NCBI GenBank assembly: GCA_012934845.2
Contig: WNNJ02003857.1
Span: 16,735-80,734, forward strand
Direction: 5' to 3'
DNA from: Pomphorhynchus laevis
Lineage: Eukaryota > Acanthocephala > Palaeacanthocephala > Echinorhynchida > Pomphorhynchidae
Length of the DNA: 64,000 nucleotides
Position numbers and translations under genes: made by a program. Shown here piece by piece: positions 22,262 through 33,900 of this stretch. The stretch's first letter is position 1. Each line of letters begins with the position of its first letter. A model generated the notes under the pieces. That model searched no databases and was not told where the DNA came from. It saw only the letters and a list, made by a program, of their open reading frames with translations.

Positions 22262-25200
22262 CTAAAGCAGGATATCAAAAGATAATAATTTACATTTCAT
22301 TTTATTACAAATTAGATAATAATTACAAAATTAAATTTTACATAAATACTCACACACACATAAAAATAAAAATATGAAGCAATATCAAATTTGTGTAAAT
22401 TATAAATCAAATTTTAAATGGATCTAATTATGTGCATACAAAATGATGAGCAGAAAAGCTTCGATGTCGTAGATTTTTGATTCTAATATTTTAATCGTGG
22501 TACTCGCAATGAAAAATATATTTAATGATAATAAACTAGCCAGGACTAAGGCTGACATCGAGTTAAAATAAAAATACTAAACAAAAATCGTTCAATATTA
22601 TGTGATCGATCTCATTTATAAAATCGGTGTTATTTTACCGTCACATAAAATAAATATTGATTTTTTTTTCGATTGTGGCACAATATTATCCTCACAAGTA
22701 TTGATCTTATTTAGCAGAACGCTAATAATCAATCTGGGTGGGTCTCATCAGCTGCTGACCAAGGTCTGGGTCAGCAGCTGATGAGACCCACCCAGGCTGA
22801 GTAGTAGCGTCCTGCTATATCAAGAATAGGAACAATACCTGTGAGGATAATATCATGCCACAATCAGAAAAATTTCAGCTCACAGATGCAATCAAGTACA
22901 ATTAAATATTGATTTGTTTAAATTGCGTTGTTCGTTTATTTTATTTAAATCGATTTATTCCGATTTAATGTGGTTGTTCATTTTGCAAGGTCCTGTTTAT
23001 TTTGTAATAAATACAATATTTTTAAAGTGCAAGGTTCTTTTCATATTTTTTCTCGTGGTACACTATAAACATAGTAATTTGAGAGGGAAATAGACAAACT
23101 AATCTAATATACTGCATCCCTTTTTCGAAAAAATCAGCAAGTCAAATTCACTAACTCAAAGTCACTAACTGATCCCACTAACTAAGGGTCACTCTTGTTG
23201 GAAATAATAAGTAGGATCGTCTCAACCTAGAACACAGAGTCTTGTCCGATGAGATTCAAGGTTTTAATAACTAAGACACTACTATGCTAAACAGGTTTGA
23301 TCGTAGTATTATCCAACAAAAATATTCTTATCAACAAGCATATGTGACTATTCAATCTCAAACAAAAGCATGATCTGTTTCATGTCTGATAAAGCTCTAT
23401 ATATGATATACTAACTTAAGTATATTTATCGTGGTATGAAAGTTTAATTGAAGGACGTCCTAGTCCATTACTGGAAGTTCGTGGCTTCAAAATATTTAGT
23501 TTCGTTGAATATCGTAGATATGCCAAATAAGGTACAACTGTATTTGGTAGGTGGTTTAAATTTATCAGTGATACATTCAAGTTGGCATGCCACTGAATTG
23601 CATTGTTTACCTAAAATTCTGGCATAGATGCATGGTATTTCACAATCAACGAAAACGGTTGAAAGCATAAGCAAAACCAGACGGTCCGTAGTTGTCCAAT
23701 TATCCCTGGGATGTTTATCACTGATTGAATTAATACTAAATGGATCTTTTTCAGCTGTCAAATGCAGGTTACACATTTGGTCATTCAGTATTGATAGCAA
23801 TTTGAACGTATCAGATTCAGGAAATCTGTAGTTGCTGCTTAGTTATGTTCGAGTAGATGATGATATCGTCTTGTGAAGGAGTATCAAGCTTAAATGATAA
23901 TAGTCATCACCCGTAACGAAGTGGAAGGCCATAAATTTCATAAATGAGATATAGTCTGTATTGAAATCGACATCATCAATTCCTTAAGGCTAATTAATAT
24001 ATGGTAGCTCTCAGTTTTTTGAAAACTTTTAACTAAATACAATTCTTTAAAAAGATCAAGACCGAAACGTCATGAAATAAAGATTTTCTCTCTGAAGTTA
24101 GTAGACTATTAAAATTACATATTTAAATTATATGTACATCTTATTGATCATATATGTCTATAATAGTAGTAAAATTTGGACGTTTGTCTAAAATACAGGA
24201 CGAAGTAGAAAACACATCTGTGCCACTAACGAATTACATTTATATTTTATTATATCTAATAAAATATCTAATATATCTAATAAATATTAAGATATAATGT
24301 ATATAATAAAATCTCTCTTTATACAGTGAGATATCTCACACTATTACATTTTTATAACAATTCTCTAATTTAATTATTTCTTCTTTAATGATTTAATCAA
24401 GCTACTATATACAGAGAGTTTATTTTTACTATTTTAAAGTTTACTTCTTCATTGTGTAGGTTAGACAAATCTAGTTTACCCTTTATCAACAAGACATCAT
24501 CTAGGCCGTCTTTTACTGAAAATTATTTAATCTTTTATGTGAAAGCTTTGCAAAAAAGAATAATTAATTAAAGACGTTTTTTTTCATTTATTTCTGACAT
24601 GTTTATATATTTACCTTTCAAAATAAGATCCAAATCACTACCCAAATAGATTGAACGACATTTTTTGATCAATTCGGACAATATCTGCTTGTTGAGGTAG
24701 CCTATATAAATATATTAAAACTATAATAATTTAACAAAGTGCTAGTAATAATTTACTGAAATAATATTATCAAATAATAACCAAAGAATCAAATATAGTT
24801 GGAATCCTCCACTGGATCCATCCACTAAATTACCAAAGAATCAAATATATCAAATCAGCTAACTGAATCTACGTATTTAATATAATTATAAAATAAACAA
24901 AACATAATAATGCTTATTAGTAAGAATCATCCATTGGATCCCGGCAACAATATGTATAATTCAAATATAAATTATATATATAGAAAATTGTGTTTCTTGG
25001 TATACTGGATTTCGATTCACGAATTTCAGTTACCATGTCACTTATATACGACCACTTTAGCATCAAAATAATGGATTAGCCGGCAACACTCATTAGTAGA
25101 ATTAAGTACCCACTGGTCGTTTTTGTTGCCTCTATGACATTGTGAATAAAGGCGTTTCCGACACTTTGCTTAATTGTCTGAGGCTTACGCTCTTAACCAG

Positions 25201-28200
25201 ATCAAATTGCTTTGCGGACCATCCTTAAACACTAGGCAGAGGTTGTTGCTGAATTGCTGTTGCACTCGTTGGATCCTGAATGGATACAGCATGTATAATA
25301 GTAGTGCACAGATGTGCTGAGTAAACAACGGTCCAGGATTTCTTACGAAATACGGCATTTATACTAAATGGTGTTGCTTGATAGACTGGACTCGATTCAC
25401 GACTTTCAGTCACCACGTCACTTCTAGACGACCACTTCAGCATCGAAATGATGAGTACCCGGCAACACTCATCAGTAGAATTAAGTACCCACTGGTCGTT
25501 TTTGTTGCCTCTATGACATTGTGAATAAAGGCGTTTCCGACACTTTGATTAATTGTCTGAGGCTTACGCTCTTAACCAGATCAAATTGCTTTGCGGACCA
25601 TCCTTAAACACTAGTCAGAGATTGTTGCTGAATTGTCGCTGCACTCATTGTATCCTTAATGGATACGGCATGTATAATGATGGTGCACGGATGTGCTAAG
25701 TAAACAACGAACCAAGATTTGTTACGAAATACGGCATTTATATAAAATGGTGTTGCTTGATAGACTGAACTTTGATTTACGACTATCAGTCACCATGTCA
25801 CTTCTAGACAGCCACTTCATCATCGAAATGATGGAGTACTCGGCAACACTTATCAGTGGGATGAAGTACCCACTGTTCGTTTCGGTTACCTGTATGAAAT
25901 TGTGAATGAAAGCGTTTCCGACACTTTGATTAATTGTCTGGAGATTGCGCTCTTTACCAGATCGAATTGCTTTGCGGACCATCCTTAAACACTAGTCAAA
26001 AATTGTTGCTGAATTGTCGCTGCACTCGTTGCATCCTTTATGGAATCGGCATGTATAATGACAGTGTATATACCTCATGCATAATTGTATATTTAAAGAT
26101 CTCATGAATATTGGTTGTGCCTAATAGAAAATTGAATCAGATATTTTCCAATAACAGGAAAATTATATATTATTATCATGAACTTTATTAATCAAAGATT
26201 TGACAGATTACGCTTATTACTTTGCAAATCAATCTAAATTCATTTTGTAAACTGTAACTGTTCCGATCAATTGCTAGTGTCAATTGTATAAAAATTTCGT
26301 ATCTAAGCTTAACAGTCCTGTCTTTTTTTCTGATATACTGTGGAACTTGCAAAAACCGAGTATTTATCAAAATTAATTCAATATTACTTACTGTATGGAT
26401 CATTTTCAAGAGATATCTTGCTCAAGTGAGCACGTCGTTTCTCCATGGCCATTGTAGCATTGACGTCATCATCTGCTATCTTTGAAAATTAAAGATAAGA
26501 AGTTAAATAAAAAATACAAATCAAAACAAGCGAGTAAGAGAACATTGAGGTTTTGTTTTATATTAAAAAATACTGAGTGAGATCAATATTTTTTAATTAT
26601 CTGCTATTGTTTGTTTCTTAATAGCCTAGATTTGTAATTGTATAAACCTATTATCTATTGATTAAAATCAAATATTGATCCGTATGATGTTAATCAATAT
26701 AAATCAACGAACCTATCCTGGACCAAATGCGACGATCCGATAATGAACATCAATCGTATGTTTATATAATATAACACACAAAGCGTATAGAGGACATTGG
26801 GATGCGGTATTATTTTACACAAAGCGAAAATAAAAAGCTTATTTATTATTTAAAATTTTGTAAATTTTTGATTCACGTTTACGACCAATTATTGAAATTG
26901 TGTAGGTATATTTTAATTTTACACTTTAATTTAAAGTTGATTGATATACCTTATAGTAATTGTTGCCATTGAAATTTTGATGACTATTTTTATTTTGCAC
27001 GATGATTTAATCTTATCTATACGCCAACAGAGGTGTAGCTCATCAGCTACTGATTCAATACTTACGTTTCTCGTTTCGGTCCTTTTAATGTTGTCTACAT
27101 TTAATTTGAAATCAACGCTGATTTAATTTGAAACTAGAAATTATTTCAATTAAATTCGCAAAATGTAAGACGACAGTCTTTCATTAAATCTAAATGTCAA
27201 TAAAGCAGGCGAATCGAATGATCGTCAGCCAACATTAAAAGAACAGAAACGTGAAACGTAAGTATTGGACCAGTAACTGATGAGGTTCACCAATACTGAA
27301 ATGTAGCGTACTGTAGCCTATAGATAGGATTAAAGTAGCTTGCAGGATAAAAATAGTCAACAAAATTTCAATGTTTACTCTTTATTTTAAAAGTTGACCA
27401 GGTTTCTATCAAAATAGTTGACCGAAACATTGTTAACCGAAATCATAATCAATCATCATAATTCATTTTATTGTGGCTAAAATGAAACCAAATATAACAT
27501 AGAGAAGATATCTTTGGATGAACAGTTCAAATTTATTTAATAAGTAAAAAGCTTCAAAGATAACACTTGAAAATAAGTGCTTAAACGTTACACTTAGAAA
27601 GACACTTACAGCAAAGTTTTTCCTAACAATTCCAAATGCCTTCATCGGTGGTAGCAGCTGAACCGGACTGAGTAGAAAACAAGGTGCGTGTTGAGTATGT
27701 ACAAATGAGTGTTGATTTGAATTTATATTTGAAATCTTAACGCTGCATACAAGTGGAGAATTATGCCGGTTATCTTGGCTAATGCATCGTATACAATCGA
27801 TGTTTATCAAAATACTATCTTCGTCATCTTGATCTTCGTTGACAACAGTGTTGCAAGAGTTAGCTATCGAATTCGAAGTAGTCGACGATACATAAGACTC
27901 CATTTGGGATTCATCACTAAGTTGACAATGTGCAGGACAATTATTGTCGAGATCATTCGCTTCTATTACAACTGATTCGTCTCCGTCACATTGATTTGTT
28001 GTTAATACCAAAGGCCGAACAGCGTTTTCCTTCCGTGGATTATCAGATCTATGATGTACGGTCATCGTTCTATTGTTAAGACTAGTTTTATTTGTCCGGT
28101 AGTATACCGCATTGTATGCGTTTACTAAGGCCTTCCTCAATGAAATATACTAATAATTGAAATTAAGATGAATCACACTTCTTAATATACATAACAAACA

Positions 28201-28250
28201 CTTACTTGCTCATTACAATATAATACAATATAAAATATAATTGTAGACAT
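19776..28250 (-). CDS. E(z): Enhancer of zeste histone H3K27 methyltransferase (five-exon model)
   Basis: Catalytic subunit of Polycomb repressive complex 2, which methylates histone H3 lysine 27 in the nucleus using S-adenosylmethionine. Model on the minus strand: exons 28250-28206, 28149-27610, 26479-26392, 24701-24615, 22261-19776. Joined length is 3246 bases, an exact multiple of three, giving 1081 residues against about 750 in vertebrates. Every intron is GT..AG. N-terminal blocks match by eye: [10 protein letters not shown] ([10 protein letters not shown] in EZH2), KNFA/IADDDV (QNFMVEDETV) and ILSELIKKC ([10 protein letters not shown]). Then come the [10 protein letters not shown] motif (347-356), SANT2 (503-550), a split CXC domain (714-722 and 870-937) and SET (947-1072) with [18 protein letters not shown] and ELFFDYRY. 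The catalytic tyrosine equivalents are kept. The position matching human Tyr661 is Glu (YDKEKCSF against YDKYMCSF). The extra length comes from Ser/Asn/Asp-rich linkers. Confidence 0.9.
22671..22866. repeat. 196-bp palindrome made of two head-to-head hammerhead-SINE ends
   Basis: The two halves are imperfect inverted copies centred near 22765. The outer ends are GATTGTGGCACAATATTATC and its complement. The central arms, 22734-22760 and 22769-22795, are perfectly complementary over 27 bases with an 8-base loop, and each contains CTGATGAGACCC (or its complement). The same sequence in single orientation occurs at 61735-61990. It lies in E(z) intron 4 and should form a strong hairpin in pre-mRNA. 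Confidence 0.8.
23548..23837 (-). pseudogene. intronic duplicate of the E(z) SANT2-coding segment
   Basis: A 290-base copy of 21359-21648 from exon 5 of the same gene and in the same orientation. By direct reading it has about eight substitutions and no insertions or deletions (about 97% identity). The frame is open across the whole duplicate and about 14 codons beyond. It encodes [17 protein letters not shown].. through the SANT2 core [20 protein letters not shown]. It starts within the coding sequence, not at a splice junction, so it looks like a DNA-level segmental duplication rather than exon shuffling. Weak AG acceptor and GT donor candidates exist nearby, so use as an exon cannot be excluded. 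Confidence 0.85.
24615..24701 (-). CDS. E(z): E(z) exon 4
   Basis: 87-base exon between TTTATATAG and GGTAAATATA. Together with the last A of exon 3 it encodes 29 residues containing [20 protein letters not shown]. This aligns with [20 protein letters not shown] of EZH2, the conserved helix after the EED-binding and beta-addition region. Short and not detectable by ORF length, but phase and homology both fit. Confidence 0.8.
24702..26391 (-). other. E(z) intron 3, with 380-bp tandem array
   Basis: 1.69-kb intron. Most of it is the tandem array at about 25005-26075. A partial start of the R1 repeat occurs at 24845-24890 (CAGCTAACTGAATCTACGTA). Confidence 0.65.
25005..26075. repeat. 380-bp tandem repeat, about 2.8 units
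   Basis: The landmark CAC(C/T)ATGTCACTTCTAGAC and its variants fall at 25031, 25411 and 25791, giving two periods of exactly 380. Units share CCCACTGGTCGTTTTTGTTG, GCGTTTCCGACACTTTG and TTGCTTTGCGGACCATCCTT. The last two units are closer to each other than to the first. A single partial unit in opposite orientation lies at 51562-51768, adjoining a gypsy fossil, where homology also covers its preceding CCTCTGCCTAGTGTTTAAGG. The minus strand of the units holds open stretches of 70-86 codons that keep related sequence ([23 protein letters not shown]), so the unit may derive from a coding or LTR part of a retroelement. Confidence 0.8.
26392..26479 (-). CDS. E(z): E(z) exon 3
   Basis: 88-base exon between TTTTCAAAG and GTAAGTAATA, both strong splice sites. 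It encodes 29 residues plus one base: [20 protein letters not shown] and then KISLENDPY. The start, joined to KNFA of exon 2, parallels QQNFMVEDETVLHNI in EZH2. The remainder is diverged from the vertebrate IPYMGDEVLDQD segment. Confidence 0.75.
27005..27125 (-). mobile_element. hammerhead-SINE copy, diverged
   Basis: On the minus strand: GACCGAAACGAGAAACGTA, then AGTATTGAATCAGTAG, then CTGATGAGCTAC and GGCGTATAGATAAGATTAAA. This is the same order as the plus-strand copy at 27170-27340 and the minus copy at 61735-61990. Core motif positions are 27040-27077. A GTAGACAACATTAAAAGGACC stretch lies before the core, as in the neighbour. Confidence 0.6.
27170..27340 (+). mobile_element. hammerhead-SINE copy
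   Basis: Contains a B-box-like GAATCGAATGATC near 27207-27222. The hammerhead-like block at 27246-27283 reads GAA, a stem ACGT with loop GAA and second strand ACGT, then A; then a hairpin-forming segment (TATT..AGTA), then CTGATGA. Flanking GAAC and GTTC could form stem II. The tail TAGCGTACTGTAGCCTATAG matches TAGCGTCCTGGCGTATCAAG of the copy at 61735-61990. The insertion lies in E(z) intron 2. Confidence 0.6.
27610..28149 (-). CDS. E(z): E(z) exon 2, N-terminal region
   Basis: 540-base exon, phase 0 at both ends, between TTATTAG and GTAAGTGTC. It encodes 180 residues. It starts [20 protein letters not shown], which parallels [20 protein letters not shown] of EZH2 (the SANT-binding helix). 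A long acidic, Ser/Asn-rich linker follows. It ends [21 protein letters not shown], comparable to the conserved segment before the VEDETVL block. Splice sites and phase agree with exon 3. Confidence 0.8.
28206..28250 (-). CDS. E(z): E(z) exon 1 (tentative start)
   Basis: ATG at 28250-28248 followed by 15 codons ([15 protein letters not shown]) to a consensus donor CAA/GTAAGTGTT. The intron is only 56 bases (28205-28150) and joins in phase 0 to exon 2. The residues are hydrophobic and unlike the basic start of EZH2, so a different upstream first exon is possible. Chosen because start, donor, acceptor and phase all fit. Confidence 0.4.
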
Positions 28251-28804
28251 GAAACATAAACACTATACAATGTATGCGTTGCTGTACAGGCAATAACAAA
28301 AACTGATGTATGTTGTTATATTATAATTGCTCTTAAATCATACACATGTATGAACAACCTATAGATCTAAGGTGTTCAACATTGTTAGCTCTATCGAAAA
28401 ATCTACACCAAAGCACTGTTTATAGGCTTTATATTTATATCGATATCATTTATCATCTTATCATAATTGCACTCTGATGATAAAACCAGATGCAACTTAA
28501 TACGAGAGTTTATTTAATTACAAATAAATCATATCAGTTAACTGAGTAGACGTATTTTGTACTATACATAAATAAAAATATTAAATATTTCAATCTTAAG
28601 ATTTTGTAATTTAGATTTATGAAAGGTAATAATTTTTTAAATTCAATTTCTATAAATGTCGTGCTGTCTTGATAACTTCATGCCGAGCCGACGTAGATAC
28701 AGAAATATCACGCTACTACTTATCTCGGAACCAGCATTGACGACCCTCTTCCGCTCATGCTCTCCATTATGCATGCTGCATTTCCCCGCTGAACACCTAC
28801 GCTG
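28251..28804. other. 5' flank of E(z), AT-rich with partial R1 repeat
   Basis: Candidate promoter region of E(z); no core promoter element can be named. Bases about 28524-28600 match the start of the R1 repeat (CAGTTAACTGAGTAGACGTA). From 28640 the composition becomes less AT-rich. Confidence 0.35.
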
Positions 28805-28908
28805 ATCCGTTGGAATAGGAAAACACGGGCTCGGGGTTCATGAACTCGGCACACGATTAATCCGCTCAACTTCCGAACCTGAGCCCGTGCTTTCCTGTTC
28901 CAACGGAT
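28805..28908. repeat. GC-richer inverted repeat
   Basis: The arms 28805-28839 and 28875-28908 are complementary with few mismatches: ATCCGTTGGAA..CACGGGCTC on the left, GAGCCCGTG..TTCCAACGGAT on the right. The loop is 35 bases. It stands out by composition from the AT-rich surroundings. Part of it (GTTCCAACGGATA) also occurs in the LINE fossil at 46188. Confidence 0.65.
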
Positions 28909-30754
28909 ATTAAAGTATATTATTTATTATTCATCCATAAAAATTTTAAGATTTTATGTTTGATTTTATTTTTATAGTAACCTAGTTTAAAATATGTATA
29001 TATTAAAGTATTTAAATGATTTTGAAGAAAATAAATATCATTTATGGCAATTCGTAAAATTACGTGATATAATGTTAAGTCCTTGAAGAAACCGCAAAAG
29101 TCGAAAGCTTGCCTTATTTTAACAGAGTAATTTTCTCGTGTCTATAATTTACACCAATAACTAAATTTCGTGTATTATATTTCATATTATTTGGAATGCA
29201 TTAAGACTCTCGTAAAACATTTTCTTGTGAATATATACATGTCGTATTTACGATATGAGTAAATAATCGCTTCAATATCAATGAAAACATAATTCAGTAA
29301 ATAAATATAGCCCTAATCACAATCTTAAAAGGAACCAAATGCTAAACATATTTTTGATAATAAATATATTCAACATTATTTCGTTTATAAATTAATACAA
29401 ATATTTATATTAATATTTATATTAATACAAATATTTATATTACATAGCAGGCAACGAGCAATAATCGATATCGCTGCTCTAAAAACAATTAATATATTCT
29501 CCAAAAGTTTCGCTGCATTTAAGATGAGACCAGCAACTGGGAACTGATGCGCAGCATTATAATTTAAATCAAGAACAGTGATTTTGGCGATTATTGCTAC
29601 TGATTCACTGCCAGTCGCCTTGGTCACTATTAAAATTTATATAGAGTTATTTTTAAATTCCAGTTAAAAAATATATCACGATAACAAAACAAACCTTAAA
29701 TTGATAAAACTACGCCGCCTGTGAATTATATCGGTTGCATACACGCTTTCAGAAAGCACCAACCTTAATTTCTTATTGCGACTGTTCAAGCTGATATCGA
29801 TTCTGAAACGATAAATATCAACTTTTAGTAAATTGATAAATATCAATTAAATAACATAATTTTAATAAGTTTAATTTACTCATCAGAAAAATCTTGTCAT
29901 CGTGTAGACTAAGCAATTGATAATATAGATATACTAACATTTTCGGATAACATTGGCAGATTTCAGTAAATTTTTCAAATACGTATCTCAGGAAAATAGG
30001 ATTTGACATACATAACATGATTTGTATACTGGAAAATGATGTATATATTAAATGAAAATATGTACAAGCAAATGTACATTGAATTATATGAACTGCAAAT
30101 GTATATTATCAATTCAAAAACTTTCATTACTACAATTCATATATTTATTGCCTATCATCTTCCGCATTTTCTACTAAATGTGTATAAATCCTGTAATATT
30201 CTAAAATCGCAATTAATTCCATTAGAAATTTCCTTTCCCATTTAGAGTGCTATAATTGTGGACGATGACTGCAATTGATCGTTTCTGAAATATTGACATT
30301 AATAGTTTTCCAGTGGATTGCTGCTTTGCGATTAAATCACGATGGAATATAGGAAATCAAATACCGAATTTTATAATGATTTTTCAATAGATAATTTCGA
30401 TTCAACAAAATAAATGAAAAGAAAAATAGCAGTCAAATATATGACGGATATTGAAATGGAAGAATTAAATAATATTGCAAACGAACTAGTTGATAATGGA
30501 TTGTTCACGCTTTGATTTAAATTAATTACCAAATGAAAAAAATGAAAGAAAATTGCTCTTTACAATTATATGGTCAAATTATTGATTGCAACCTTAAATC
30601 ATCTTGATAATAAAAACACAAATACAATCACTGTGTATTTTTATTGTTTTTGGTCCGAAAGATGATAGCAGTTTGATATTAAAAGTTTGACTATATACTT
30701 GTAAAGACGTTTTATTAAATTTATTACAAATTTATCTGTCTTTACATTCTCCAA
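28909..30754. other. AT-rich intergenic, nothing recognised
   Basis: A short tandem of ATATTAATACAAATATTTAT-like units lies at 29390-29442. Other ORFs (29385-29627, 29818-30018, 30036-30245) have no recognisable content and are probably accidental. Confidence 0.45.
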
Positions 30755-30982
30755 ATTAAATTTATATACAAACTAAATTTATATACAAACTAAATTTATA
30801 TACAAGCTAAATTTATATACAAACTAAATTTATAAACAAGCTAAATTTATATACAAACTAAATTTATATACAAGCTAAATTTATATCCAAGCTAAATTTA
30901 TATACAAGCACGATTTATATACAAGCAAAATTTATATACAAGCACAATTTATTTACAAGCGAAATTTATATACAATAAATTT
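30755..30982. repeat. 17-bp minisatellite
   Basis: About 13 units of CTAAATTTATATACAAG and its variants in direct repeat. The 3' units drift (CACGATTTATATACAAG, CAAAATTTATATACAAG). Confidence 0.95.
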
Positions 30983-33900
30983 ATAATGATAAAGCTTTAT
31001 TTTACTCCATTTATTTAATTCAATAATCTATAAAATGTGCTGAGGTGTTTAAGAGTATAACATCATCAGACATCTAATATTTTAATTGGGTCACCAGATT
31101 CAAACGGTGTTGAGTGAATTGCAAATAAATTAGATTTTACTTTGATGTTACAAGTAAATTCTATAAATTTGTATTTTTTCTGTGATAATATTTATTATGC
31201 ATGTACTTTGTTTGGCAATATTTCATTTATATAAAATCTGTGCTATCAGTCGAAAATCAGTTTTTAGCATTTCAATCGATACATATATGTGATGACTTAT
31301 TAATCTATACATATGCCTTGTAAACCAATCAAATAATATAAATATGTCGCGATTATACAGTTTCCAGTTTGCTTATTATAATATTCATAATTTGTTTAGT
31401 AATATTTTCATATGAATTTTTAATAATTAATTTAAACTTGTCGAAATTCACATATAGCGTTAATATAATTTACACGGCATTTAATTGTTACAGCTAATAA
31501 AAAAATAGTATCAGGATTGCTGTCCTGATAAATTTTATCTAATTTATAAATTAGATAAAATTGATAGTATAAAATTGATAAAAATTTTCAATTTTAAAAC
31601 AATTCCCATACGTGAAGAGTACAGATAGCAAAAAAGGTAAGGAATGCAAAATAAATAAAAATAGAGAAATTGATAGAATAAAAATAAATAATTCATTTGA
31701 AAAAGAAACACCATATAATATTAAATATCTTGAATATCTTAATAGTAATTTAAAATTTTGACATCTTAAAATACTTTGCATTATTAAAAACTATTTATGG
31801 GTGAATTATATTGTCCGAGTTTAAGAACTTACAAACAATTAAGCAACTTATATAGTGTCTCTATAGTGCAGATAATCATTCGGTGCTTACTGTTCAAATG
31901 AACAATTGAACAGTAAGCACCAAATGATTGAAAATTGTTGTACAATTTTCAAGCATTCAATCATTATGCTGGTGAAAATTGTTGTACAAATTTCACCCTC
32001 TAACGATAGAAGGTGATAAGCACCCTCTAACCTATATTAGTCTACAATTTAATAATCAATTCATTTTAATTATACAAAATCTTTAAGGTAGCTAAGGTCA
32101 ATGCAGGAATAAGCATTGCTGGACTACTTACTAGTAATGTCAAAGTGGATTTGGGTTTAGACTTCGACATTTACTTCTCTTGTGATTTTTGTTAACATGA
32201 AATTATGATTATTATAGTTAGAATAATATAAAATTGTGATTATTTTATAATCATATTAGATTGAAATTTTTATTCTTGTAATTATTTAAAATTACAGTTT
32301 AAGGGTTTCCGTAAATGAACCTATAGAAAATAGCTTCTTTATAGAGATCCATATTCCCGTCTTTTTAAACATTTTCTGCTTTGGAAATATGTTATATTAT
32401 TTTAGATTATAATTATACAATTTATTGATTGTATAATAATGATTTTTCTTATAAAATTTAAAAATTTTTTATTTTAACTTAAAAAAGTGTTTTCAAAGTT
32501 GCAGCGATTATATTTGAATGTTGTAATAATAACCTACTTAGCGTATTCTATAATAAATAAAATTGAACGTAATGTCTTACCATAGAAACATATGTCAAAA
32601 CGTCAGGTGTTGTTTAGGTGGATTCAAACATAATTTTAACAATGATATTATTATTAATCATACAAAACTTGGAAATATTCAGGGCAATATTCCTGTCTCG
32701 TATTTATTACATTATGATTGAAAATTATATGATCGAGATATGCATCATTTTATATGATAGAGTCAAATAGAAACAAGCCTATGTAGATAATAATTAATAA
32801 TACTACAATATTTTGTAAAATCTGTACATTTTTATAATAAAGTATTTTTGATAAGATATAGTGGTGTAACAAGACAGCGAAAGTGTCGTAAAATAATTTA
32901 TATCTTACAGTAATACAATTGTGCGCATATATAGAGAGAGAGGAAAAACAAGAAATAAAAATCTTACGTATTCCGATGACATATTTGCTGCTGTGGTGGA
33001 TTCATATATCACGAATAGAACGATCTAGTGACGGGGCAGTTGGAGTTCTTCGCTATCATCTTAAAATCGCGCAAAGATGTATAAAATGCCAATCGACTTG
33101 GCAAAAAATGAACGATATTCATTTAAAGAGGATGATTGTATACATATATATGATTAAATAAGAATAAATACGAAAAATAGCAATCTACGAAACAGTAAAA
33201 GCAAAACAGTTTTGCATGTTGGCTGTTTTAGAACATCGTAGTATCGATTTACAAAGAATAACATGGAAATTATAAGTATCATTAGAAAGGAATGCGATTT
33301 ATTTAATTTCAGGATGCGAATAGTTTACCAACTAGAGAATAGCGAATCGAGTATGGCTTATTAGGCGCTAATACGAAATTTAGCTTTTTCTTAAAAACCT
33401 TAGTAATGATCAAAATGGTTTATTAAATAAACAGAGCATTTGAAACGAAATAATATACGTGAGTGATTAAGAGCAAGTAAGTTTAAAATTAAATAGTTAT
33501 AAATTATCATCTTATTTTCATCAACAATTTTCCATAATTACTCACGATATGTGAGTTTATACACCGGTATTCCGTATAATTGTGTGCTTTGAATCCTTGA
33601 CTGGTAGTCTTGGAATCATTAGCTAAGTTGATTCAGGTAATAATTCTTTGAAATTATATGCTTCATTTGGGATTTGAGTTAGGTTATTTATCACTTGTGT
33701 TAGACGCATGTAAGCGTTAAACGCATATTCCATCCGATCACACTTCTTTACCCTCACTATATAAAATCTTTTAATTACGATTTGCGGTTTTGAAAACGGT
33801 TATTAACGATGTATATCTTGCATATTGATGATACAAGTTTTAATTGGATCGAGAAAATGAATTATAGATTTATTGAAAAATTGACATGTCTCGACAGCAC

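Larger units (their letters stand above)
22262..24614 (-). other. E(z) intron 4, with duplicated SANT2 segment and SINE palindrome
   Basis: 2.35-kb intron between exons 4 and 5 of E(z). It contains the hammerhead-SINE palindrome at 22671-22866 and a copy of part of exon 5 at 23548-23837, both listed separately. The rest (22867-23540, 23840-24600) is AT-rich. Near 24060 a GACCGAAACGTCATGAAATA sequence resembles the terminal motif of Penelope-like elements. Confidence 0.7.
26480..27609 (-). other. E(z) intron 2, with two hammerhead-SINE copies
   Basis: 1.13-kb intron. Two copies of the hammerhead-bearing SINE lie in opposite orientations at about 27005-27125 (minus) and 27170-27340 (plus). The rest is AT-rich without other features. 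Confidence 0.65.

Noticed and set aside
30755-30982. Possible CRISPR-like array
   Set aside because: Units are contiguous 17-bp tandem repeats without unique spacers, and the genome is eukaryotic.
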